64,000 bases of DNA from Symbiodinium natans (lineage: Eukaryota; Sar; Dinophyceae; Suessiales; Symbiodiniaceae), in the NCBI GenBank assembly GCA_905221605.1, contig CAJNDS010002779.1:778177-842176 (forward strand). The letters run 5' to 3'. The first letter of the stretch is position 1; every line of letters begins with the position of its first letter. The position numbers and the translations under genes were made by a program. This document shows positions 46,367-59,400 of this stretch, piece after piece. The notes under the pieces were generated by a model that saw only the letters and a list, made by a program, of their open reading frames with translations, was not told the DNA's origin and did not search any database.

Positions 46367-47790
46367 CCTGAGACATTCTGAGGGTGGCCTCTACTTTGAT
46401 CATCCATCGGCATCAGTGAGACGGTGGGTGGTGGGGGGGGGGAGAATGTTGACACGAGAACCCCTTCTCTTTTTGACGGCGGCATGAGAAATTCAGTTAG
46501 CTATCTGTCGTGCGAATCTTCGCCAGACGTGTAGGTTTCACAACTGATTCCGTCCAATTTGAAGCGAGAATTGCACCTGCCCTTGCAGAGTGCTGGGCTT
46601 TGAGCCACAGCAACTCAGGGACATGAGTGCATGCTCATTCTTCAAGCTGGCGTGTCGGAAGAAGATTGCCTGCATGTTTTGTCATATAGCGAATATTGAT
46701 TATACACTACTTATTATACAACGCAGCGACATCTTCCAATGGCACTTGTTGCAGTAACGTCTTGGGCATGCGCTTCGACAGCACAACGACGCGGACAACA
46801 GTCAAAGGGGGTCATTTGTCATCTTTTCTAGACATGGGCTATTTCGCCAAAATAGGGGGGGGTAACCCTACTATACCCCCAAATACTAAACACTTGTCAT
46901 ACCGGGTGCAAGGGGCACCTTTTCTTATATTGAACTTAAGTTTGCAGCTCCTCTAGCCCCAGGACTACACGGGGGGGTTTGGGGTTTAGGGTTTAGGGTT
47001 CAGGGTTTAGGGTCTAGGGTTTAGGGTTTAGTGTTTAGGCCGGGTAGCGGCAAGTTGGGTGCTAGATGACCCCCCAGACAGGAGCTCCTCTAGTGTTGGA
47101 AGCTTGAGGGTGCTGGACTTTCATGTCACAAAACTCTTTGGCAAGAAGTGTGGATGTTCGGCTCTACACTACGATAGTATACTGGTGTATGCATTCAGGG
47201 GGGTGAGGTGACTAAGGCCCCTGTGATTTGAGCAGTTCGAGCTCGCGTAGGCTATCATGCCGGCTTAACAGCAAAGAAGCTCACCATGCCCCATCTCCGG
47301 CTCAGGACTTGGCGAACCACGGTGCAGAGCTCGTGGCAGCAGATCCCTCGCAGCAGTCTTCCGAGGAGGAGCAGCGAGTTATGGTTTAGGGTTAAGGGTT
47401 TAGGGTTTAGGGTTAAGTGGAGTAGAAGCGTGAACGCAGGGGGTGCGTAGGCCGATCGAGGGGCTTGCAAGAGCTATGACCACTATGAGACCTCGTAGTA
47501 AATTGGGAACCTTCAACCGTTTTGGGGGTAGTATCATCCCCTTATGATCCCACAGGTTAACCTTTAGTTCCCCCAGGTTGCTGGACCACTATCAGATGCC
47601 TTGCTGGATCGATCGCCTCGAGCTGTGACTCGTGAGATCAATTCCTGAGTATGTGAAATCTTCTTGGACCGCATGGCTTAGAGACGCTGCCGAGGGCATC
47701 TTCTATTTTGAGCACACCCTAAACCCTAAACCCTAAACCCTAAACCCTAAACCCTAAACCCTAAACCCTAAACCCTAAACCCTCAGCCAG
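46367..47790. other. Intergenic region
   Basis: Unique sequence to 46840, a family VI-like fragment (46848-46922), a TTTAGGG array (46980-47036), a family IV element (47493-47581) and a ten-unit CCCTAAA array (47717-47785). No exon recognised. Confidence 0.5.
47493..47581. mobile_element. Family IV inverted-repeat element
   Basis: Third copy, diverged at its left end; keeps CTTCAACCGTTTTGGGGGTA and CCCCCAGGTTGC. Confidence 0.65.
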
Positions 47791-47814
47791 GAGAGGGAGC
47801 TTCGTAGGCGGAAG
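47791..47814 (+). CDS. Gene C upstream exon (tentative)
   Basis: ERELRRRK after GCCAG, GC donor at 47815. Confidence 0.35.
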
Positions 47815-48012
47815 GCCCGGGCTACCTTTGCTCCTAGGGTAGGGGAGGGCGCCTTTGCCTTAGTGGGGTAATATAGGGGTCGGAATCATTACTAACAGTA
47901 GGGTTTAGGGTTTAGGGTGTAGGGTTTAGGGTTTAGGGTTTAGGGTTAGGGGTCGGAATAACTACTCACAGTCTTCCCTTATGGTCCCTTTCTAAATCTA
48001 CTACAATTGCCG

Positions 48013-48062
<50 letters not shown>

Positions 48063-51000
48063 ACCTATTCTATTCAGGCCCTAATATGGGGCTGTTCCCC
48101 CTTATACTAACAGCTCCTTGGTACCGCCGACTATAATCCCCTATTAAGGACTGTTAGCATAAGGGGGACATCCCAAGATACCTTGCGCACGTCCAGCAGC
48201 TAGAGTCTGACTCACTTCAGGATCCTGCATCTGTGCAGGAACACCCCCCCCCCCAATGCAGCCGAAACCTTTCGTTACCCCAAAAGTATCGTAAATCCAG
48301 TCCCCAAGCAGCTGGAGGTGGGACACCTGAATCTTGGCCAAACCCTAAACCCTAAACCCTAAACCCTAAACCCTAAACCCTGAACCCTGAACCCTAAAAG
48401 GCCTGAAGCCTCATGATGCGCTTCGAGAGGTCAACTTCGCCTGCTTCCGATCATTGCTGGGCAGCCATCGGAATCCCCCTCTTGAGGTCAGGCAGTCACG
48501 TGAACCAGGGTTTATATATGGGCGGACGTCAAAATACCATGTCTGTAAAATATGATGGAAGTGCGATATGAAGTTCCGCTCTTGCTGGTTTATGTCTTCG
48601 CCACAAGGCGGCACCATGCGTATGTCCAGGTTTCAGGCTCTTCCCCATGTAGCTAGCGCTGGCGCTAGGTGTTCCTTTCCAAAGGCAAACATTTTAGGGT
48701 TTATCGTGTAGGGTTTAGGGTGTAGAGCGATCCAGCTTCGGGAAGCTTAAGTAGTATAGGCGGCCTGCGCTTAGGTAAGACGGTGGAACATTGGGTTACA
48801 CACCCTGAACCCTACACCCTAAACCCTGTGGTTGCTCCTGATGCATACTGCCGGCGTGCGAAAACTCTAAAGTCATGCGGCGAAATATGCGCTAGGTGGG
48901 CGCTAGCATCGCGCTAGCAAATATGAAGGGAAACTGCTTGCGGTGGCCACTTGCCCATCCAAGACATAAAGCAGTACTAAGAGCTGATTTGAAACATGGC
49001 CAACCTGGAAGAGCAAAGCACTACTAGCTCGAGCTCAAGTAGCTCCAATAGTTCCGATGACGATGCCTGAGTCTTAAAATGGCGGCGCTAGTGTGTGTTT
49101 TGCGAGGTTTTTGCACAGGGAGCAAGAATTAGTACTACACTTCTGTACTTGCCAAAGCCATCGTTCCAGACCTTCATTTGCCTTCTCGTCATAAGGCGGC
49201 ACCATGATTTTTTTCAGCATCCGCCGTTCCTGGAAGAAGGAATATTGACAGTCACCCATATATATATATATATGTACATATATATATATATTTTTATACA
49301 TGATATATTAAAATATTGCATTGTATTGTATTCCTCTCATGGGTGGGTGTATCTAGGGTGCCTGGAAAAAATTGGTGAATGTATATAGAATTTCTGCATT
49401 TTGGGGAGTCCGGTAGTATAAACCCTACTTCATTTGAGATAAGGTCCTGTAGTTTGGGTTCAGGGAATTGGGATTAACTACGCTTAGGAGAGCTGCCGGG
49501 TGGTTTCCACCTTTGCTTCCCTGTGGAAGTGCTTGAAGAACCACATGGAAGGCCTAAGCCTTATACCCTATGAACTCTGAGTCTAAGCCCTGAGCCTATC
49601 CCTTCTACCCAATGGCTTAAACGTGAATCCCCAAGCCCAAATTGAACCAGCTGCGGCAGCTTACTCTTACAGTTTCACCCTCCGATGCTCCGACGCTGGT
49701 TGGCAGCCCCCAGCCCCCCCCCTCGGCGAAATTGTTTTTGCAGGCTTTTGTTTTTTTGGGGTCATTTCTGCCGTGGATCCTTATGTCACCCAGAAATCTC
49801 AGAACCCCAAACTCCTTAATTCCTGGTATTAAGAGCCCCCCCACGTAGCGAACGTAGTCCCCAGTTCCCTACTCAGAACCAGTAGGATTCACCCCTAAAC
49901 CCTAAACCCCTAAACCCTAAACCCCATACCCTAAACCCTATACCCTAAACCTTAAACCCTATACCCTAAACCCTAAACCCTACACCCTATACCCTAAACC
50001 CTAAACCCTAAGCCCACTGTGAGCCAGGCTGGACGCCTCTACATCCTCCTGAGCCTGGCCGAGGCTAGTTCGATCCGGAAGGTCCAGTTTAGGTTTTAGG
50101 TTTTAGGGTTTAGGGCTTAGGGTTTAGGGTTTAGGGTTTAGGGCTTAGGGTGATTTAGGGTTTGTGGTTTTGCTGGGCTTTTGAAGGAACTCAAGCTAAG
50201 TGGCCAATTAAGTGACCAGAATATGATATGCATACCTCCTAAGGAGTATCGGAATATCGCTTCCATATCATGACAGCTTCAGTTTGTGGTTTCGTGGGAG
50301 GGCGTTTTGGTGCAGAGGCTGTGGAGGTTCAGAAGTTCAGGGATCTTCGTCTTTTGGGCCGACTGGTGGCCTGATCCCCTGTACACTCTACACCGAGAGT
50401 AGAAGCACAGACCCCCCTTTGAAAAGATTGTAGATACCCTGCCCCCAAAAGAAGGTATACCCATTAAGGGGCACGTGTAGGAGGGAGACACCACCCTAAA
50501 CCCTTACAAACCCTAAGCCCTACACCCTAAATCCATTTATAATCCCCATTAAGGGCTATAGGAGGGAGACACCACCCTAAAGCCTTAACTCTCTGATCAC
50601 AGGCTGAGACCGTGCGGAAGGTGTTGCATGCCCGGGCCACCGAGAAACCCGAAGGCGGGGACGACACCTTAGGGTTTAGGGTTTAGGGTTTCGGGTTTAG
50701 GGTTTAGGGTTTAGGGTTTAGGGATATATATATATATATATACATACACATATATATGTATATATATATATATATAAAGGGGGGGTATATAGGGGAATAA
50801 GATTAAGAGTCCCTTCTTAAGGCCCCCTTTTTTTGTTCCCCTTAAGATTACTGTAGAGATGTTGAGCAGCTCGCCCTGGAGTCTTGAACTCAAGCGCTTC
50901 ACCCCCCCCCCTCCCCCCAAGGTGCAAGACCCCACAAGCACCCAAAAGACACCCGGAATGCCTCCATAAGGTACTATACGGGTCGGAGTAACTACGACTA

Positions 51001-53423
51001 GTATTCCCTTATGGTCCCTATATAAATATACTAGAATAACCCCGAAAGCCCTATTCAATTTTTTGCTGCCTCCATAAGGTACCCTTAGCTCGGTAGGCCC
51101 TGGTTGGGACATTTTTGTTTCCCCTTCTTGGGCTTAAGAGGACTGTATCTAGGGATATTTTCAGAGGGCTGCTCAGGTACACCCCCCAGCTGCTCGTGCG
51201 CACAGGCATAGGTCCTGCACAACCAGGGAACAGATGGTCAGACCCAGTAGTGTTTAGGGCATAAGCCCGGAAACTTGAAAAGCCTGAATCTCGAAAAGCC
51301 TAAACTCCCTTAAAGCTCGAAGCCCCAGAAAGCCCTGAAGCTCTTAAGCCCGAGTGGCCAGTACGTGAGCCAGGCTACGCCTTGTCGCTTCGCCGGGATC
51401 CCCGGCATTGCCCAAGGTTTTGGGATTGCAGGCGAAGGTTTTGGATTTAGGGCTTAGGGCTTATAGGGTTTTGCAACACGAAACAACTGGCCAGAAAACT
51501 ACCCGAGGTACCTTTGTACGTACAGTTTTCCAGGGGGTGCGGGTTTTTGGCTGGGACAGGACATGATAACTGACTACACGGTTTAAGTCCCCAGAACTCT
51601 AGCACCTAGAAGCGCTTGGAAAGGATTGTCGTTCTATCCACTTCAACTGGAAACTCCCTTGTCTCACCCTAAAACCCGAAACCCTAAACTAACCCTAACC
51701 CCTAAACCTTAAACTCTACTGAACAACTCAACCCCTGAACCTTAAACTCTACTGAACAACTCAACACTTGCTGACCCCAGAAAACGGCTGAACCCTGAAT
51801 CTTACACCCCCCCCCCCTGTGACCTGCGCATGATGAAGCCTGTGAGGCCGAAGCCTAAACCTCGCGAACGCGCTGAGCCCTTCTTAGGTGTTTCGGGTTT
51901 AGGGTTTAGGGTTTAGGGTTTAGGGTTTAGGGTTTAGGGTTTAGGGTTTAGGGTGTACCCTTAGGATCAAAACAACCCCAATAAGCGTAAATATGAAGGC
52001 CTTTGGGCCCCAAAATCCCTGAAATCAGAGTCCTTAGGTCCTTAGGGTTAGGGTTGAGGGTTGAGGGTTTAGGGTTTAGGGTTTAGGGTTTAGGGTTTAG
52101 GGTTCAGGGTTCAGGGTTTGGGGAACAAAAAGCTGAAACATGTGAGAGGCTTCGTGGGGCACGGTGGACGGCGTTTGGACTCGACGGCTCCCCCATATCC
52201 GGAGCCCCAGGACACAGAACCGGTTTCGGGTTTAGGGTTTAGGGTTTAGGGTTTAGGGTTTAGGGTTTAGGGTTTAGGGTTTAACCCCAGCCCCTAAATC
52301 CTGTACACACTAAACACTAAACTAACCCGAAGCCCTAGACGATTGCGTCTTTGTTGGGCTGTTCGGAGAGTGTTGTTCAGTGGTTTGGGCCAAGTAGAGC
52401 CGCTCAGGGCCCAGGGTGGTTGAGGGAAGTTTCAGGGTTTAGGTTTCGGCGGTTGAAGTTTCGGGTTTAGAGTTTAGGGTTTAGGGTTGCTGCCTCTAGG
52501 GGTTGGGGGCATGTGTGGTGTTTGCCTTTCTGGTTCTCTTGGCTCTGGGAGCTTCCGGGGCCATTTTCCGTCATGAAGGCCATGGGGGTGAGCCGATGCA
52601 AGGGATCTTTGGGGCTGACGAAGGGGGTTTAGGGTTTAGGGTTTAGGGTTTAGGGTTTAGGGTTTAGGGTTTAGGGTTTAGGGTTTAGGGTTTAGGGTTT
52701 AGGGTTTAGGGTTTAGGGTTTAGGGTTTAGGGTTGGTAAGTTCAGGGTTTCGGGTGGGGAGCTGTTGTTACCAGATGTCGGGGGCAAGCCACTAGCGAAG
52801 CTTCTAGAGAATGGGGGTTGCTCTGAATTAGGGATCTGCTGAAACCCTAAACCCTAAACCCTAAACCCTAAACCCTAAACCCTAAACGAACCATGCCTTC
52901 CCTAGCCGATTTTCGGGTCTGCCACAGCATGGAGGGTGAAAGTTCATGCTTGTGGAAGCAGTCCACGGTGTCTCCTCCTTTCCAGAGGCTCCCCTGTAAC
53001 CGTAAAGCCCTGGGACCTACATCCCAAGCCCTCAGTCCCTAAAAAGCAAGTATAAAGCCCACAAGCTCCTCCTGCAGGCCCTGCGGGGCCCTACGGCTGA
53101 ACCTTCAAAACCTTGCACGTCCTGAGTCTTCTGAGTACACCATGCCCCTGAACCCTTGTGCTGCGGCTGAACCTTCAAAACCTCGCACGTCCTAAGTCTT
53201 CTGAGCACAGCATCCCCCTGAAGCCCTGTGGGTGGGGAAGGTCACGCCCTGAACTTCGCCCACAGCCTGTGAGGGTTTAGGGTTTAGGGTTTAGGGTTTA
53301 GGGTTTAGGGTTTAGGGTTTAGGGTTTAGGGTCCCTGACATGGTGGGATCGTGAGGACCACCAACTCTTCCTGGCGATCCAGGTGGTAGGGCTTTCGGGA
53401 AGGGGGGAGGGGGAGTTGGTACA

Positions 53424-53476
<53 letters not shown>

Positions 53477-56400
53477 CTCTCTTCACGAGGGTTACTCACT
53501 CCAGCCCTCAATCCTCGCCCCAAAGATACCCTTTACAAGCAATTTACAAGGGGGGAAGGTTGAGGGTTAAGGCCCCAACACACCCGTTCCCCTTTGCCTG
53601 GCACAGACCGCTCGCTTCCTCGACTGCCAGACTTACTTTGAGGCCTGAGGGGCTCCATGAGGGGCTCCGGGCCTGTGCTCTAAGGTTCAGGGCTTGCGGG
53701 GCTTATTAGGGTTTTCGGTTTAGGACTCAGGATTTCCTCAAGGTGTGTGGTCACAAAGGGTTCAGCTTGGAAACAGCACAGGCTACGGACAAGTACCAAC
53801 CTGCGCAATCTGCCACGCTTCCCTCTGTCCCTCACACTCCTTCTCGCCTCCCTGGTTCTTTGTCGTTCTGTCTCTAGCTCTCACCTTCTTCTGCGTGCTC
53901 TCCTCACCTTCCTGACGGGGGGGTTCTTCTAAACCCCCGCCGCATGGCGCAAGGGGGGGCGCAAGGTCGAGCGCAAGGGCTAGTACCAGGGATATAGTGC
54001 AAGGGCAATAGTCGATGCATTGTGTGTGTGTGTGTATTGCAAGCGTTGTGCCTTAAACCCTACAGGTCAGGAGGAGATTCGGGCTTCCAGTTGTGATTTG
54101 GGGCCCACCGGAGCTCGTTAGTACCAAGTTTTGTAGTTGGCGTGTTTGCCGGCATGGCCAAGCACTAGCACGGCGCAAGGCCGTGGCGCAATGGCGAGGC
54201 GCAAGGGAAACCTACGGCCTTAGGATGCCTTAGGTTTGGTACAAGAGTTTAGAACAACTTCCTTAAACCCTAAACCCTATACCCTGAACCCAAAACCCTG
54301 AAGCCTGATTGGCACTCTGCAGGATCACTGCATCCCGCTGATCCTACGGGGCTTGGCAAGGGATGCGGCCTATAGGCGCCGGAAGTGGTTCGAGGCCTCT
54401 TACGTGCACGCTGTATCAGGGTTGAGGAGTATAAGGGCTTGGGCTTCAGGGTTAACCCTAAACCCTAAACCCTATTTGGGAAACTAGCCTTGGCTCTGGT
54501 TGGGCTCTAGCTTTCAATTGGAACATCTACAAGACGCCGAATTCGAAGTCCCCCTATAGTCAAGCCCTGTATAAGTCCAAACTCAGAGGCCTACAACTGC
54601 ATGGGTTCTTGGGACTCTTGAAGGGTCTGATGCCACATTCCACCTTCGCCATTGAAGCTCACACGAGCCTAAGAGAAGCCTCGAGAAGCCGAGCCGCCTT
54701 GCAACTGCCCGAGAAGTGTCTGAGAAGGGTTTAGGGCTTAGGGCTTAGGATTTAGGGTTTAGGGTTTTGTGTTTTGGGTTTAGGGTTTAGGGTTTAGGGT
54801 AGGCCTGGCCTGGAGACTCTCTGCACATTGGTACATGCAGCGTTTTCATTCTTAATTTCGCAGCCCTTGGCGGTTCGCCTGGTCAGCTGTCTGCCACTCT
54901 AGAAGCAAGTCTCAGTAGACAAGCACTGCATAGGTATTTCGAGCCACATGAACTTGCACTGCACAACTGTGCTCTGCCCAAGAAGCATTCAATGCGTGGA
55001 GGGCACATGGATTTTGGCAGTGTTCTGGAAATTCGGTATTCTGTTTGTTCATCACAGTTTCAGAATGCACAATGACGAGCTGTTCCGTGCGCTATGTCGT
55101 ACTGACCAATACCGGCTGCCATCGGGCACGCGGGTGTTGGTGACCTCAGATCCTGATGAGCCGCAGGCTCAGCTCAAGCACGGGTGCTCATAGGGATTCA
55201 TAGGGATTCGCAAAGAGCGTTTCGTCGCAGGCTTCCATCGTTGAAGATTGCTTCAACTACATGGGGATTCCTATGCCAAGCGAGGGAGCTTTGAGCCGAA
55301 CCTCCCAAGCCCCGAACCCCTCTGAGGTGTGAAGCAGAGCTCCGCTCATTTCTCGAGTTTCCTGGGATCCTTGGCCTGGACGCTGAGTGGGCCGATGCAC
55401 GGGGCAAGGTGGCGCGGCCCGGCCGCGCGTTTCAAGGGATTTCTTCTCCGAGGGGTCGAAGAGGTCGAAGATACCCTATCAAACCCCCCCAAAATACGGT
55501 AATCGGCAAAAAAAATGGGGGCAGACAGGGCTGCAGGTGTCCTGAAGCCTTGACCCTCAAGTCCGAGAGAAGCCTCTTGTCGCGAATCCAGTTCATGCAC
55601 GCTCTTGCTTCTTGCTACCTCATGAGACACACAGATGCCCAGCAAGCTTATTGAGTCTGGTCCCGTTGTTGCTTCGTGCTGGCTCGTTCCCCGACGATCG
55701 GCGATCTAAGCCCGTCACCAAGGCTGGTGCAGCTGGCAAGCCGGGCGAGGGGCTGGGGGACCAAGCGAGCCATCGGTTTGTTGGGGATGTTTGTTTGTCT
55801 AAGTGGCGGAGCACCGCCACGCAAAACGGACGCTGCCCAAAGACAGTTCCCCGCTTGCAGCCCACGCTAGTTGGAGAAACATGTTCCTGGGTCCGGTGTC
55901 TCCACTTACTACGTACTATCGGGGGCTCGAGCCACTTCTCTCCAGAGCTTCTGAGGGTGCCTCCTCATCCGCATGCCAATGCTGGAGACCTTGCCCGCAG
56001 GCAAGCCTCCCCTTAGCAAGTCGAGGGGGGCGGGGGGGGGGGGGGGGGGCTCTCAAGACCTTACGAGAAAATCGGGCTTAGGGTTTAGGGTTGAGGGGTT
56101 TGGGTTTGGTGCACTGAACCCTAGAATCCGACAGCCCCATGAGGTACCTTATCTGTAAGCTGTTTAGGGGTTCTATAGGTTCCCGAATTCTCTCCCCCTA
56201 ATGCTAAACCCCCTACCCTCTAACATTGAGTACTCCCACATTCTGGTTACATTAGAGTATATAGGGGGTGTTTAGTGTTAAGGGGTAGGCGGGGGTGTAA
56301 TATTTGGGGGAAGGGATTACTTCCCTACTCGCTAGTCAAAACCATGTGCCAAAACGGAGGTCTCAGTGAGTTGCTGCTGCGGGAGGCCCGGCGCATCCCA

Positions 56401-59400
56401 GAAACCCCCCCAATCGCACCCGACGCGCTTTTTGCCTAGACGCCGCGTCTGGGACTTCAACGTCATGAGGGTTTAGGGTCTAGGGTTTAGGCTTAGAATT
56501 TTGGATCCCCCCCAAGGACTATCGCATTTTTGGGGTTACGCTCTAGGGCTGACAGTCTTTGGAAGTGTCGAGGGTGTCGCTGACACCCTGAACCTCGCGA
56601 AGTCCCATCTCCAGGACTTCTTGAAAGTCGGCGTGGGGATTGCCCAGGACAGATGCCATGGGTCCGGGCACTTAGATTTGGGTGTAAGCTCTATAGGGTT
56701 TAGGGTTTAGGGTTTAGGGTTCAGGCAGGTAATTTCACCCACGACGCCCTGTGTACACCCAAGCGGCTAAGACCTGCAAACGGGCAACCCTAAGGCAACT
56801 TTAGGGCACATCTAGTATGATAGCATCTGCTTTGCGGCCTCAGTAGGGTTGAACACAGAAGTCGTATTGTTGGCTTGTGAAATGTTGCACTCTTAGCCGG
56901 ATTATTTAAGGTACGGAGCCTATAGACCCGAAACCTCAGCCTCGTTCCTGTGAGGACCTGCGTCTGCTAGCCGAGCAGTTTGGGTTGAGGAGCCGAGGTC
57001 CATAACGGCTTAGGGTTTAGGCATTAGGGACACGGATCTTCAAGCCGAAAGAATTTAAACTCCGGCCCAACCCGTCGAGTTTAAGGGCCTGCAGCTTCTT
57101 GCAAGGGGCCCTATTTGCTGAGAACTGTCGTGTTAGGGTTGTTTAAGGGTTTCGGGGCTTTGGTCAAGGGACGAAGACTCGTACCCCTAAGGTTCCACCC
57201 CTCAAAGGTCCCCCTGAATATACTCCGAAATATGGCCCTCATATTCCCTCAGGAATTCTGAAAAAGGGGGCCCCCGAACCCAAGGGGTACAGCCTTAATC
57301 AAGGGTCCAAGGTAGAACCCCTGGATTTGGTGTAGTCTTTAGGTTGCTCGTGTGGGTCATGTGAACTCTAGCGTGCGAGGGAGGATTCAAGGAGTTGATC
57401 ATCCAGCGTGCAAGGGTGTGAACGGTCAGTTCGCTACCTAGGAGACCGGGTCTCAGGTGCGAAGCACGGAGACACAAGGAGACACACAGACACAGAGACA
57501 GAGAGAGAGAGAGAGAGCGAGAGACAGAGGTTTAGGGTTTAGGGTTTAGGGTTTAGGGTTTAGGGTTTAGGGTTGAGCAGAAGAAGAAGAGACTCCAAAG
57601 ATGGAAGCTTGCGTGTAACCAGATGAGCTCGCACAAGGAGCCTGTTAGAGAGTCAGGGGATGGTGAGGCTATGGTTCATGGCCCTATTCAGTTTCCATGG
57701 TGTTAGACCATATATATATATATTTATTTGTTTATATATATATATATTTATTTATATATATATATATGTAATAATATGTATAATATATATATATACTGTT
57801 TTGTTTATTTTGTCGTGTTAGGGTTTAGCGCGTAGCCTGCGTCAGCCGCTGTCGTTACCAGCAACCTGGGCCCGCCTTAAGAACCCCTGGAGGCGCCCTC
57901 GATCTTCAGCCACTTGCCTTGCGCCACGACGAAGGCTTGAGAGAGTAAGCCTGAGTGAGGGCCGGAAAGCACCTCCTTCCACTGAACCCCACGCAGGGAT
58001 GCCAAACGGCGTGGGCGAGGGGGACTGTGAGAGATAGGAAGCAAGGCAGCAGTTAAAGCAGGTCTGTGCGTGTATGTGCCTCCAGCTCTCAAAGTTTGGA
58101 GTTCAACTGCGCTGTTAGTGGATCCAGCTTGGCGAGTTGCGTGCTCAGAAGTCCTTGCATGGTCCTCGTTGTTGCTTGAGACCTGTACACGCTTGTCATT
58201 CTCGATCTGCCGGATTTTCGCAGATTCTCCCATCAATTGCATGCACAAAGGGCTCGACCTTAGCGCAGGCACCGAAATTTTTGCCAACATGATGCCCTTA
58301 CAGTCCATATGCAAATCTTTCACAACGTATACAGAGTGCCCGCAGTATCAGTTCTGTTTAAGTAGGCCCCCTGTATGCTCCCCTTACTGTGGACACTGTT
58401 GTTGCGTGTGCCTCTAAGCCCTTAGGCCCCAAACGCCTTCTGGGCCAGGCCACGACCTGTGCCTCCCTAAATCCTCAACCCCAAGCCCTAAACCCCAAAC
58501 CCTAAACCCCAAACCCTAAACCCCAAACCCCAAACCCCAAACCCCAAACCCCAAACCCTAAACCCTAAACCCTAAACCCTAAACCCTAAACCCTAAACCC
58601 TAAACCCTAAACCCTAAACCCTAACCTTCCTCCGCTTTCCCTCCCCCCGCCCCCCCGCCCGGCCCGCCCGCAGAAGCCGAAACACCCGCAGGTGGTGCGG
58701 GGTTAGGCCTTGGCGCCCTTTGCTGGGCGATGCTGCGGAAGAAGCTGGAGGGGCTCATGGGGGCCACACCTGGGGTAGAGAGAGGGAGAGCGGGAGAGAG
58801 AGGGAGAGAGAGCGAGAGAGAGAGAGACAGAGGGAGAGAGAGAGGGAGAGAGAGGGAGAGAGAGAGAGAGAGGGAGAGAGAGAGAGAGAACGCCGCAACA
58901 AGAGACAGATGATTTTTACACACTTGCAGCGCAGCGCAAAGACCCTAGAATTTTTCAAACGCTGCCAGTGACGAGCTTTACAGGCACCTTGTTTAGGGTT
59001 TGGGGGGGGGGAGGGGGGGGGGGCGCGTATTTTCATCATGGACCCCAAATTGGGACCGAAGTGTAGGGAACTGCCCGCGGATGAATGGGCCCCTACAGGC
59101 TATAGGTCCTTCTAAACCTCCCACTAGGATCTTTAGAGGGGCTCGTCTTTCCCGTAAAGTGTGCCCCTTTCTAAACTTCAGTTGGCAAAAATGATGTTTT
59201 TTTAGGTTAGAAAGCCCGCTGCAGAACAGGACAAGCGGATTGAGCTGCGACGCTCTGACTGGACAGGCCAGGTATGATCTTGCACACGTTGATACAAAAG
59301 TAAAAATGTATGGGTGCGTACATATATATATATATTATGTGTGTATTTGTTCATAGACATAAGTATGAACATGAAAATACAGATAAATAAAAACACATAA

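Larger units (their letters stand above)
56682..58706. other. Gene C intron (2.0 kb)
   Basis: Contains TTTAGGG arrays (56700-56724, 57529-57573), an (AT)n tract (57713-57795), an unexplained unique region (57850-58420) open on the minus strand, and a long CCCCAAA/CCCTAAA array (58486-58624). Confidence 0.5.

Noticed and set aside
57877-58323. 148-codon minus-strand frame
   Set aside because: Not repeat-derived and could be a decayed gene copy, but no family or splice signals seen; left unannotated.
58621-58971. Ser/Leu-rich and Arg/Glu-rich frames
   Set aside because: Translation of the (GA)n/(CT)n tract; the true coding part is 58707-58762.
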